From an uncultured Bacteroidia bacterium (GTDB lineage: Bacteria; Bacteroidota; Bacteroidia; Bacteroidales; UBA932): a DNA stretch of 53,620 nt. Shown piece by piece: positions 38,027 through 46,007 of this stretch. A program made the position numbers and the translations under genes. The first letter of the stretch is position 1; every line of letters starts with the position of its first letter. The stretch spans positions 1 to 53,620 of the forward strand of contig CADCHE010000013.1 of assembly GCA_902801205.1 (NCBI GenBank), written 5' to 3'. The notes below the pieces were generated by a model that was not told where the DNA came from, searched no databases, and worked only from the letters and a program-made list of their open reading frames with translations.

Positions 38027-40285
38027 TTAGCAGATTTGTTGCGTACGCTGGATGATCATGTCCTGCCACTCCTTGCAAAGGGTGGTGAAGCGGGCGGACC
38101 ATCCGGATACGCGGACGGGCAGGTTCGGGTACTTCTCGGGGTGGCGCTGCGCGTCGACAAGGGTGGCCGTGTCCACGACGTCTACATGCATGTAGAAGCC
38201 GCCTTTTTCGCGGAACGTCTTCAGCAGGCCGACCAGCGCCTTGATGCCGTTCTCTCCCCGGACGGAGGAAGGCAGGACTTTCAGCTCGAGGGTGGCGCCG
38301 CTGGGTGCGCGCGTGAAATCCATCTTGCAGTAGGAATTGAGCGCGGACGTCGGGCCTTTCCGGTCGCTGCCCGGGGTCGGCGAGCAGTTGGTGGCGAGGA
38401 TGTCGCCGATCCGGCTGCCTTCGGGCGTCGCGCAGCGCTTCATCCGCCAGTCGATCTCGCGTCCGAATGTTGAAATGCCGCAGGGACGCTTCACGCCGGC
38501 CCGCTCCTTGACTTCGGCGACCATTGCCGTGTAGTCCTCGAACACCCGGTTCATCATGTCGTCGGCCTCGCGGTCGTCATTCCCGTAGAATGCGAAGCGC
38601 TGCTGGATGAGCCGGCGCAGGCCTTCCGATCCCTCCCAGTTTTTCCGGAGGATGTCCAGGAATTCGGGCAGGGTCATGTAGCGGTCTTCGTAGACCAGTT
38701 TCTTGAGGACGAGCAGGCTGTTGGCCGTGTCGGAAACGCCGCCGTAGTGGATGCCCATCATGTTGTAGACCGGGCCGCCGCCGTTGTAGCAGCGCCCTTT
38801 CTCGAGGCAGCCCTGTACGAAGATGGATGCGAGGGTACAAGGGGAGTCCTCCGCTTTCCAGCAACCGTCCAGCATGGTCTGGACCGCGTCCACGTCCTCG
38901 TGGAGGTCGCGCCGGAAAGCAGCGTAGAGCGATTCGAAATCGGGATAGTCGACGCTCCCGCCGTCCGGCAGGCGGAGGGTCTTGCCGAGCACCTGCACCA
39001 TGTCGCACGGGCAGTAGGTGAAGGCGGTCTTGCCGGGGATGATAGCCTCCCAGCAGCCGTCGTTCGTGAATTCCCGCGCCTCTTCAAGGGGATATCCGAA
39101 CTTGACCAGGCCTTCGATGACCGTATTCTCGCTGTAGACCGAAACGATGCCGCCACCGAAACGCTGTACCTCCGCCACCCGGCGCAGGAGTTTTTCGGGA
39201 GTCTTGTCGCCCAGGCGGACGCCGACGGGGTAGTCGCTGATGTGCAGTTCCTCGACGATGTCGAGGACGAGATAGGTCACTTCGTTGGTGACTTCCCGGC
39301 CGTCCTTGTCGATGCCGCCCAGGATGACGTTCTGGTAGAACTGGGCATCGCCGGTGGCGTTGTGGTGCCCGATCCATTCGGTTCCCTTGATCCAGAAGTG
39401 GGCGAGGATCTCACGCGCTTCGTCCAGGGTGAGGACGCCCTTGCGGAGGTCTTCCTTGAGGTAGGGACCGAGCATCCGGTCGATCCTGCCGATGCCGGCC
39501 CAGTTGCCCATCAGCCGGTTGAAGGCGTACATCGACCAGAGTGACTGCACCGCTTCGCGGAAGGAGCGCGGCGGCTCGTCGGGCACCCGTTCCAGGGTGT
39601 CGATGATCGTCTGGTAGAAGGGCTTTTCCGAGGCTTCGGCGCCGTCGCGCATCTGCGCGAGCAGATCGATGTTCCGCTGCTGCCAGCGGTCGGCGGCGTC
39701 CAGGGTCAGCAGGGCGGCCTCGTTGAGTTCACGGCCGCGCGCATCGAGGGTGTCACCCGCCAGACGGCGGCGGATCTGCGCACGCAGGCCATTGTAACCC
39801 AGGTTCAGGATCCGTTCGAAGTCGAAGGTGGTATGGTTGATGCCGCCTGCGCCGAGCACCGGCACGATGGCCGCGGTAGCCTCGGTCAGGGTGGCGGAAC
39901 CGACGATCAGTTCGCCCGGCAGGATGCGCAGCGGGGCGTGTTCCGCGACGCTCATGGCTGCGGCCGCGTACTGGAACTGCGGGGGCAGGGAAGGGTCGAT
40001 GTCCGCTGCCCAGTCGACGGCTTTCATCGTCCGTCCGACTTCGCCGGAAAGCCCTTTCCAGGCCAGGTCATGGGTGATTCCGCTCAGCCGTCTGGGAATT
40101 TCGGGCTGCCAGGGCGAGCGCCAGCTTTCGTAGAGGTTCTTTCCGTCAGGGCGGGGAGCGGCGGCGTTTCCGGCGGCTTCCGCTCCCTGGGCTTTCAACC
40201 CGAGGAACAGGCCGCCCAGCCCGAGGGAGGAGACTTTCAGGAAGTCCGCCCGCGACATGGTCGTGTTCTTTCTGTTCTTGCTCAT
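38027..40285 (-). CDS. glycyl radical enzyme with an export-like leader
   Basis: 752 aa from ATG 40285 (an internal ATG is at 40258). Pyruvate formate-lyase superfamily: the radical loop RVSGWSARF carries G728 close to the C-terminus, and the active-site C411-W-E413 (NDGCWEAI) has the Cys-x-Glu form of dehydratases, lyases and decarboxylases rather than the Cys-Cys of true PFL. The first 36 residues look like an export signal: SRADFLKVSSLGLGGLFLG, then an Ala-rich stretch. SRADFLK resembles the Tat consensus SRRxFLK with one Arg lost. GREs are normally cytosolic. The gene is second in an operon after bcp (14-bp gap) and before the acyltransferase. Substrate not recognised. The frame stays open upstream to 41077 but only as a shadow of bcp and repeats. 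Confidence 0.88.
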   Translation of the reverse strand: MSKNRKNTTMSRADFLKVSSLGLGGLFLGLKAQGAEAAGNAAAPRPDGKNLYESWRSPWQPEIPRRLSGITHDLAWKGLSGEVGRTMKAVDWAADIDPSLPPQFQYAAAAMSVAEHAPLRILPGELIVGSATLTEATAAIVPVLGAGGINHTTFDFERILNLGYNGLRAQIRRRLAGDTLDARGRELNEAALLTLDAADRWQQRNIDLLAQMRDGAEASEKPFYQTIIDTLERVPDEPPRSFREAVQSLWSMYAFNRLMGNWAGIGRIDRMLGPYLKEDLRKGVLTLDEAREILAHFWIKGTEWIGHHNATGDAQFYQNVILGGIDKDGREVTNEVTYLVLDIVEELHISDYPVGVRLGDKTPEKLLRRVAEVQRFGGGIVSVYSENTVIEGLVKFGYPLEEAREFTNDGCWEAIIPGKTAFTYCPCDMVQVLGKTLRLPDGGSVDYPDFESLYAAFRRDLHEDVDAVQTMLDGCWKAEDSPCTLASIFVQGCLEKGRCYNGGGPVYNMMGIHYGGVSDTANSLLVLKKLVYEDRYMTLPEFLDILRKNWEGSEGLRRLIQQRFAFYGNDDREADDMMNRVFEDYTAMVAEVKERAGVKRPCGISTFGREIDWRMKRCATPEGSRIGDILATNCSPTPGSDRKGPTSALNSYCKMDFTRAPSGATLELKVLPSSVRGENGIKALVGLLKTFREKGGFYMHVDVVDTATLVDAQRHPEKYPNLPVRVSGWSARFTTLCKEWQDMIIQRTQQIC

Positions 40286-40299
40286 GGTGAAATGTCGTT

Positions 40300-40761
40300 T
40301 CAGTTTTCTTCGGAGAGGATCTGCGTGCCGGCGTTCTTGGTGTCCACTTTTTCGATGATCCGTTCCAGGGTGCCGTCTTCGCTGAAGATGAAGGTGCGGC
40401 GGAGCGTGCCGTAGACGGTCTTTCCGTACATTTTCTTTTCGCCCCAGGCGCCGAAGTCCTGCAGCATCTGCGTGGTGGTGTCGGCGAGCAGGGTGAAGGG
40501 AAGGGCGTGCTTGGCGCGGAACCCGGCGTGCGACTTGGCGCTGTCCTTGCTGACGCCCACGACGTTGTATCCGGCCGCGGTAAGTGCGGCGTAGTTGTCG
40601 CGCAGGCTGCAGGCTTCCGCCGTACAGCCGGAGGTGTTGTCCTTCGGGTAGAAATAGATGATGGTCTTCCGGCCCTTTCCGATGAAGTCTTCGGAACGGA
40701 CGGCGTTCCCGTCCTGGTCCAGGACTTCGAACGCGGGCATTTTGTCTCCGATTTTCAGCAT
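40300..40761 (-). CDS. bcp: thiol peroxidase, Bcp/PrxQ type
   Basis: 153 aa. Peroxiredoxin that reduces hydrogen peroxide and alkyl hydroperoxides in the cytoplasm. YFYPKDNTSGCTAEAC contains the peroxidatic Cys and, five residues on, the resolving Cys of the PrxQ class. MLKIGDKMP at 40761 is chosen as start; a Met 18 bp upstream overlaps the promoter region. First gene of the operon with the glycyl radical enzyme. Confidence 0.93.
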   Translation of the reverse strand: MLKIGDKMPAFEVLDQDGNAVRSEDFIGKGRKTIIYFYPKDNTSGCTAEACSLRDNYAALTAAGYNVVGVSKDSAKSHAGFRAKHALPFTLLADTTTQMLQDFGAWGEKKMYGKTVYGTLRRTFIFSEDGTLERIIEKVDTKNAGTQILSEEN

Positions 40762-40767
40762 GATGCA

Positions 40768-40799
40768 GAAAGATAGCAATTATCTTCCTGTTCTCCAAA
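40768..40799 (-). promoter_or_regulatory. promoter of the bcp-GRE-acyltransferase operon
   Basis: TTTG (40799-40796), 20-bp spacer, TATCTTTC (40775-40768), one base from TAnnTTTG, and the bcp ATG lies 6 bp beyond the box. The transcript would start almost at the ATG. Confidence 0.7.
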
Positions 40800-40870
40800 T
40801 CTATCGTCGGACAAGGTTCTCCGACGGTCCCGCCCGGCAGTCCCTCGCTGCAGACATGCCCCGGCCGGGT

Positions 40871-40973
40871 GGACTTCGGACGGTACGCCCCTCCGGGGCT
40901 ATCCCTCCCACTGCGCTGCGCTTGCGGGCCCCTCCCGCTCACGAGCCGCGGGCGGCTACGCCGTCCGAAGCCC
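40871..40973. repeat. GC-rich element with inverted arms and a diverged repeat copy
   Basis: GGACTTCGGACGG (40871-40883) and its inverse CCGTCCGAAGCCC (40961-40973) enclose a segment that, on the minus strand, matches the left-end repeats: GCCGCCCGCGGC, TCGTGAGCGGGAGGGGCCCGC and GTGGGAGGGAT. A third, inverted and diverged copy of the family at 153-281. No gene is seen between 40800 and 41414. Confidence 0.75.
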
Positions 40974-41170
40974 ATCCCGGCGGGGCCGCCCGGCGTGTCT
41001 TTATGATTCGACATGATTCGATGACGATGATCGTTGGTGTAATCCCCGCTGACCGCTAACGATTTGACAGTCAGCACTTAGCTTATACTCCCTCCTCGAT
41101 AATCGGACAGAGAAATCAACGAAGTCGCTGATTTACAGCTATTTGCTGGTCAGGCAAAATTGTGGGGGAC

Positions 41171-41402
41171 GGAAAGGCCGCGAGGGGTCTGGGGGCGGCT
41201 TAGCCCCCGTCCGCATCAGCGGACCGGCCGGGGCGGGACTTTGCCGAACGGCAAAGTCGTGGAGCCGGAAAGGCCGCGAGGGGTCTGGGGGCGGCTTAGC
41301 CCCCCGTCCGCATCAGCGGACCGGCCGGGGCGGGACTTTGCCGAATGGCAAAGTCGTGGAGCCGGAAAGGCCGCGAGGGGTCTGGGGGCGGCATAGCCCC
41401 CG
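41171..41402. repeat. 96-bp tandem repeat, 2.4 copies
   Basis: Units start at 41171, 41267 and 41364; the last is only about 39 bp. Each begins GGAAAGGCCGCGAGGGGTC and contains two hairpins, GGGGGCGGCTTAGCCCCC and GACTTTGCCGAACGGCAAAGTC. It lies just downstream of the tmRNA 3' end. Copies differ by few bases. Confidence 0.88.
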
Positions 41403-41414
41403 GTAAAGAAGAAG

Positions 41415-41809
41415 TGGAGATGGGCGGAGTCGAACCGCCGTCCAAACAACGTACCCAGCAGCTTTCTACACGCTTATCCGTCCTTTGGTTGTCGACCGCG
41501 GCCTGCCGGAAGGCGGGCCAGCCGCGGCTTATCCTTTAAATCTTGGCCGGCTTGAAAGGAGTCCACCGGTGCATCCTTCTTGAATGATACCCCGAACTCG
41601 GAACAGAGAAGGCGTAAAGTCCGCGGGATACTCGTCCGGGCCGCAGCCTTGGCGGCCGGGATTAAGCCAAGCGACTTGGTCGATTAGGCAGCGAGTGCGT
41701 AGTTGTTGTTGGCAACTGAATTTTTGCAGACCAGGATTTACGGGCCGGCCCACGGGAGCCCGACGTGCTTACCGCCCGGAATCATTGCTGTCAAAACCAG
41801 TACATCCCC
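41415..41809 (-). ncRNA. ssrA: tmRNA
   Basis: About 395 nt on the minus strand. The tRNA-like ends pair (GGGGATG / CATCTCC), the 5' side has GTACTGGTTTTGACAGC, and the 3' side has the T arm GGCGGTTCGACTCCGCC. An internal frame ends NNNYALAA and stop, the classical proteolysis tag, read back as KNSVANNNYALAA; the resume codon is uncertain (TGC or AAA region). CCA is not encoded. It rescues stalled ribosomes and tags products for ClpXP. Confidence 0.94.
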
Positions 41810-41819
41810 GGACTGGCGG

Positions 41820-41827
41820 CAAAGATA
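41820..41827 (-). promoter_or_regulatory. -7 box of ssrA
   Basis: Minus strand TATCTTTG, an exact TAnnTTTG box, 10 bp before the tmRNA 5' end. The upstream element is unclear. Confidence 0.65.
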
Positions 41828-41848
41828 CGAAAATAATTTCAAAGATGA

Positions 41849-42742
41849 TCAGATCCGCGTTTCCCGTCCTTCCGGCACGACGACGCGCAGGCGGCCCGTT
41901 TCGATGCCGAATGCGATTTCCTCCCCGAGCAGGCAGGGGTCGCCGTCGTAGTGGGCGGGCCCGGGTCCGGCCCGGCGGATGCGGACCTCCTTGCCACGCA
42001 GGCACTTCACACGGCGGCTCCGGGCGGCTTGCCCCGTCATCAGGAGCGTGGCGAGCAGGGGGATCTCCACGGTCCGGAACGGCAGGACGACGGTCACGTC
42101 CAACGCTCCGTCCTTTACGGATGCAGCCGGTGCGATGCGCGCCTGGTTACCCCACTGGCCGGCATTGGCCACCGTCACGATGACGGCGCGGGTGTGCAGC
42201 ACTTCGCCGTCCACTTCGATCTCCATTTCTTCCCCGCGGTAGGTTTTCCAGGTTTCCCACGCCTTGGTGATGTAGGTGCCCAGGCCCCGCTTGGGTGCGT
42301 GGGCGAATTTGTGCGCGACGATGGCGTCAAGCCCCACGCCGGCGGTGCAGAAAAAAGGTTTCCCGTCTACCGTCCCGTAATCCATCGGGACGCTCTGCGC
42401 GCGGGCGAGGACTTCGAGCGCCTTCCGCGGGCGCCGGCTCAGTCCCAGGTGGAGGGCCAGTCCGTCTCCGCTGCCGCAGGGCAGGATGCCCAGGGCCTTC
42501 CCGCTCCCGACCAGGCCTTGCGCCACTTCACTGACGGTCCCGTCGCCGCCCACGGCTACGACGATGTCGCTTTCGCTGCTTCGGGCAAGCTCCGTGGCAT
42601 GTCCGGGCCCTGTGGTCCGGAGGACTTCAAAGGGCGTCCCGTGAGGAAGTACCTGGGGAATCAGGTCCAGGAGGGCCTGCTTGCTTTTCCCGCCGGAAAT
42701 CGGATTGACGATGAATGTATAGGAGAGGGTCTTCGAATGCAT
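41849..42742 (-). CDS. diacylglycerol/lipid kinase family protein
   Basis: 297 aa. DAGK catalytic domain: IVNPISGGKSK, the nucleotide loop VAVGGDGTVSE, LPCGSGDGLALHL, and a C-terminal beta-sandwich with GDPCL. Related to YegS and DgkB; phosphorylates a lipid hydroxyl. ATG 42742 is chosen; a much longer open frame upstream is a shadow. The promoter box ends 6 bp before the ATG, so the mRNA is probably leaderless. Confidence 0.87.
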   Translation of the reverse strand: MHSKTLSYTFIVNPISGGKSKQALLDLIPQVLPHGTPFEVLRTTGPGHATELARSSESDIVVAVGGDGTVSEVAQGLVGSGKALGILPCGSGDGLALHLGLSRRPRKALEVLARAQSVPMDYGTVDGKPFFCTAGVGLDAIVAHKFAHAPKRGLGTYITKAWETWKTYRGEEMEIEVDGEVLHTRAVIVTVANAGQWGNQARIAPAASVKDGALDVTVVLPFRTVEIPLLATLLMTGQAARSRRVKCLRGKEVRIRRAGPGPAHYDGDPCLLGEEIAFGIETGRLRVVVPEGRETRI

Positions 42743-42747
42743 GGGGA

Positions 42748-42785
42748 CAAAGGTAATCAGAATTGCGAAATATTTCGTAATATTG
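42748..42785. promoter_or_regulatory. divergent short-leader promoters
   Basis: Minus strand TACCTTTG (42755-42748), exact box, 6 bp before the lipid-kinase ATG. Plus strand TAATATTG (42778-42785), one base off, 5 bp before the ATG at 42791. Both transcripts would lack a leader. Confidence 0.6.
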
Positions 42786-42790
42786 CGACA

Positions 42791-43225
42791 ATGAAACAAG
42801 ATGCCGCCAAGCCCCGGGTCTGGGACCCGCTCCGGAAGAAATATGTGGCCCTGACGCCCGAAGAAAGGGTGCGCCAGTGGTTTATCACCGTCCTGCGTGA
42901 CAGGATGGGGGTTCCCGTGCACCAGATGAACAGCGAGGTGGCGATGACCCTCGGTGTGGTGCCTTTCCGGGCGGATATCCTTGTTTTCGCCCGCGGCGGC
43001 GCCCCCTGGATGGTCGTGGAGTGCAAGCGCGAGGACCTTCCGCTCAGCCCGGAAGTGCTGGAGCAGGCACTCCGCTACAACCTGGCGCTGGATGTGCCCT
43101 ATATCGCGATTACCAACGGCCGGCAATCGCTGTTCTTCCGCCGGAGCGGCGCGTTGTTCGACCGTATCGACACCCCGCCCTGCTGGTCGGACGGCATCCC
43201 CCCGATACAACCTGTGCAAGCATGA
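42791..43225 (+). CDS. small HSDR_N-like nuclease-fold protein
   Basis: 144 aa. Resembles the N-terminal nuclease domain of type I restriction R subunits: FRADILVFARGG and VVECKRED give the Asp and Glu-x-Lys of a PD-(D/E)xK site. No helicase part and no hsdM/hsdS nearby, so it is a stand-alone domain. It overlaps cca by four bases (ATGA), and this pairing suggests a nucleic-acid role rather than restriction. Confidence 0.75.
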   Translation: MKQDAAKPRVWDPLRKKYVALTPEERVRQWFITVLRDRMGVPVHQMNSEVAMTLGVVPFRADILVFARGGAPWMVVECKREDLPLSPEVLEQALRYNLALDVPYIAITNGRQSLFFRRSGALFDRIDTPPCWSDGIPPIQPVQA

Positions 43226-44766
43226 CCCAGACCATTACCCAAGGATACCTGGACCGTCCCATCTTTTCGATCATCTCGCAGGCCGCCCGCCAGATGGGCG
43301 TGCGCGCATTCGTGATCGGCGGCTATGTCCGTGATTGCTTCCTGGGTACGCCCAATGACGATATCGATATCGTGGTGGAAGGCAGCGGCATCGCCCTCGC
43401 CGAGGCCGTGGCGGCGCTGGTCGCCCGGACGGAAGGGCGCCATCCGCACGTATCCTTCTTCAAGAATTTCGGAACGGCGATGCTGAAATACCACGGCGCG
43501 GAGATCGAGTTCGTCGGAGCGCGCCGCGAATCCTACCGGCATGATTCCCGCAAGCCCCTGGTGGAGGACGGTACGCTGGAGGAAGACCAGCTGCGCCGCG
43601 ATTTCACCATCAATGCCATGGCCTTCAGCCTCCAGGAAGAGGACTTCGGCGCCCTGGTAGATCCTTTCGGCGGCATCCGGGACCTGGCGGAGGGCATCAT
43701 CCGTACACCGCTGGAGCCGGAACAGACCTACAGCGACGATCCGCTCCGCATGCTGAGGGCCATCCGCTTCGCCACGCGCCTGAGCACACCCGAGCACCCC
43801 TTCCGGATCGTCCCTGAATCGCTGGCCGCCATGCGCAAGATGCGCGACCGGCTGGAGATCCTCTCCAAGGAACGCATCGTCGAAGAACTGAACAAGATCC
43901 TGCTGACGGCGGCTCCGTCGGGGGGCTTCCGCCTGATGGATGAAACCGGCCTGCTGGAGTACATCCTTCCCGACCTGCTCCGCCTGAAGGGCGTCGAGAC
44001 CGTGGACGGGAAGGGGCACAAGGAGATCTTCTCCCACACGCTGCAGGTCGTCGACAACCTGGTGGCGGAGGAGAACGCCTGCATCGCCGCCGGCACCCTG
44101 AACGACTATCTTCCCGAGGAGGACGGAGACGGGGTCCGCACCGTCGTCCGCACCGCCCCGAACCTCTGGCTGCGGTGGGCGGCCCTGCTGCACGACGTCG
44201 GGAAACCGGCTTCCAAACGCTTCGACCCGCAGGTCGGCTGGACCTTCCACGGCCATGAGGTCATCGGCGCGAAGATGGTCCCGAAAATCTTCGATTCGCT
44301 GCGGATGCCGCGGAACGAGAAGATGAAGTTCGTGCAGAAGCTGGTCTCCCTGCACCATCGGCCGATCGCGCTGGTGGACAGCGAAGTGACCGATTCCGCG
44401 GTGCGCCGCCTGCTCTTCGACGCAGGCAACGACATCGACGACCTGATGCTGCTTTGCAACGCCGACATCACTTCGAAGAACCCGGCGAAGGTGAGCCGCG
44501 TCAAAGCCAACTTCGAGCTGGTCCGTCGCAAGCTGACCGAAGTGGAGGCGAAGGACGAGATCCGCAACTTCAAGAATCCCATTACCGGCGAATACATCAT
44601 GGCGCTGTTCGGTATCCCGCCTTGCCGGACGATCGGCGTCCTGAAGGACTACATCAAGGAAGCCATCCTGGACGGCCGCATCGGGAACGACTTCGCCGAG
44701 GCCGACCGGCTCCTGAAGGAAAAGGCCGCCGAACTGGGCCTGGAGCAGCATGTCCTGGATCGATAA
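43222..44766 (+). CDS. cca: tRNA nucleotidyltransferase (CCA-adding) / poly(A) polymerase family
   Basis: 514 aa. Nucleotidyltransferase head with GGYVRD and DDIDIVVEG, RRDFTINAMA, the ERxxxE-type neck (SKERIVEELNKIL), and an HD domain (LLHDVGKPASKRF, HGHEVIG). Adds CCA to tRNA 3' ends, consistent with CCA being absent from the tRNA and tmRNA genes in this window. Overlaps xerC by 17 bp. Confidence 0.9.
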   Translation: MTQTITQGYLDRPIFSIISQAARQMGVRAFVIGGYVRDCFLGTPNDDIDIVVEGSGIALAEAVAALVARTEGRHPHVSFFKNFGTAMLKYHGAEIEFVGARRESYRHDSRKPLVEDGTLEEDQLRRDFTINAMAFSLQEEDFGALVDPFGGIRDLAEGIIRTPLEPEQTYSDDPLRMLRAIRFATRLSTPEHPFRIVPESLAAMRKMRDRLEILSKERIVEELNKILLTAAPSGGFRLMDETGLLEYILPDLLRLKGVETVDGKGHKEIFSHTLQVVDNLVAEENACIAAGTLNDYLPEEDGDGVRTVVRTAPNLWLRWAALLHDVGKPASKRFDPQVGWTFHGHEVIGAKMVPKIFDSLRMPRNEKMKFVQKLVSLHHRPIALVDSEVTDSAVRRLLFDAGNDIDDLMLLCNADITSKNPAKVSRVKANFELVRRKLTEVEAKDEIRNFKNPITGEYIMALFGIPPCRTIGVLKDYIKEAILDGRIGNDFAEADRLLKEKAAELGLEQHVLDR

Positions 44767-45724
44767 ATACCTGGTTTACCTGACGACGGTCCGGCGCTAT
44801 TCCCCCCGGACCCAGGCCTTGTACCGCGAGGCCTTGGCCTCCTTCCGTGACTTCGCGGGTGGGGAGGAAGACCTGCTCGAGTCCCTCACCGCGCCGCTGT
44901 TGCGCGCTTACGAGGTATACCTGCTGGACAAACGGAAGATGGATGCGCGGACGGTGAATCAGCAGCTCTCCGTCCTGTCCGGCTTCTGCCGTTTCCTGAC
45001 GAAGGAGGGCGCCCTCGCCTCGAATCCCGTGCGGACGGTCAAGCGGCCGAAAATGGAGAAAAGGCTCCCGGATTTCTACCGGAACGATGCCCTGTCGGGC
45101 TATTTCGCGCGGACGGAAGCCGATGCCTCCGAAGAGACCCTGCCGCTGGTGATGGGCCGCGACAAGGTGTCGCAGGCTGCCTATTCCCGCCGGCTTTCCC
45201 GGCTCATCATCTCCCTGTTGTACGGGACGGGCATCCGCCGGGCGGAGCTGTGCTCGCTCACGGTCGGAAGCGTCGATTGGGGACGCCGCGTCCTGCGGGT
45301 CCGCGGAAAGGGAGACAAAATGCGAGAAATTCCGCTGCTCCCTTCGTTATGTAAAGAAATTTCGTTATATTTACAATCGGTTGAATCGATGGACGGGAGC
45401 GAACGTGCAGCGCAGGACCCGTTGCTCGTGACACCGGGCGGGACACCTGTCTACCCGGTTTTCGTGGACCGGACGGTCAAGCGGGAGCTTGGCGGCGTCG
45501 AAGGCATCTCGGGGAAGAAATCCCCGCATGTCCTGCGCCACTCCCTGGCCACGGAGCTGCTCAACAGGGGCGCGGATCTCAACGCCATCAAGGAATTGTT
45601 GGGGCATGCTTCGCTGGCAGCGACCCAGGTCTACACGCACAACTCCATCGAGAAACTGAAAAGTGTTTATGTTAACGCCCATCCCCGGGCAAAAAGCGGA
45701 GGTAAAAATGGAGATCAGAGTTAA
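44750..45724 (+). CDS. xerC: tyrosine recombinase, XerC/XerD type
   Basis: 324 aa. SAM-like N-terminal domain and a catalytic domain with Arg in GTGIRRAELCSL, Lys in RVRGKGDKMREIP, HVLRH, the second His in LLGHASLAATQVYTH, and the nucleophile Tyr in QVYTHN. In Bacteroidota this gene commonly precedes hpf and resolves chromosome dimers. It overlaps hpf by 17 bp. C versus D is not decided by sequence alone. Confidence 0.88.
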   Translation: MSWIDKYLVYLTTVRRYSPRTQALYREALASFRDFAGGEEDLLESLTAPLLRAYEVYLLDKRKMDARTVNQQLSVLSGFCRFLTKEGALASNPVRTVKRPKMEKRLPDFYRNDALSGYFARTEADASEETLPLVMGRDKVSQAAYSRRLSRLIISLLYGTGIRRAELCSLTVGSVDWGRRVLRVRGKGDKMREIPLLPSLCKEISLYLQSVESMDGSERAAQDPLLVTPGGTPVYPVFVDRTVKRELGGVEGISGKKSPHVLRHSLATELLNRGADLNAIKELLGHASLAATQVYTHNSIEKLKSVYVNAHPRAKSGGKNGDQS

Positions 45725-46001
45725 GTCCCTGAAGTTCGATGCGGATCAGAAACTGCTCGACTATGTAGAGAAGAAAGTCTCGAAGCTTTCCAGATTCAGC
45801 GATCATCTTGAAGACGTTGAAGTTACTTTATCTTTGCTCGCGGAGCCTGACAACAAGAATGTCCGGATCCAGACCAGAGTGTATGGACACGATCTGATGA
45901 TCGAGCGCAACGCTGCCACCTTCGAGGACGCGGTGACCGTCGCGGCCGACCTGATGAAGGAAAAGATCGTGCGTACGAAAGAGAAGATCATCGACGCATA
46001 G
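45708..46001 (+). CDS. hpf: ribosome hibernation-promoting factor, short form
   Basis: 97 aa. A beta-alpha-beta-beta-beta-alpha HPF/YfiA domain: DADQKLLDYVEKKVSKL, then VEVTLSL and ATFEDAVTVAADLMKEKI. Binds the 30S subunit in stationary phase. ATG 45708 is supported by GGAGG a few bases upstream, a rare clear Shine-Dalgarno here, and lies inside the end of xerC. Confidence 0.9.
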   Translation: MEIRVKSLKFDADQKLLDYVEKKVSKLSRFSDHLEDVEVTLSLLAEPDNKNVRIQTRVYGHDLMIERNAATFEDAVTVAADLMKEKIVRTKEKIIDA

Positions 46002-46007
46002 CGGAGC

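Noticed and set aside
40286-41077. N-terminal extension of the glycyl radical enzyme back to 41077
   Set aside because: It runs antisense-frame through bcp and the GC-rich repeat. The real start is after the bcp stop, at 40285.
41171-41402. Possible CRISPR array
   Set aside because: The repeat unit is 96 bp with no unique spacers, and there are no cas genes. It is a tandem hairpin repeat.
42791-43225. Type I restriction system
   Set aside because: Only a stand-alone N-terminal nuclease-like domain; there is no helicase, methylase or specificity gene.
44750-45724. XerC as the integrase of the Rhs island
   Set aside because: It lies 19 kb away in a conserved housekeeping neighbourhood with hpf and holA, so it is most likely the chromosome-dimer resolvase.
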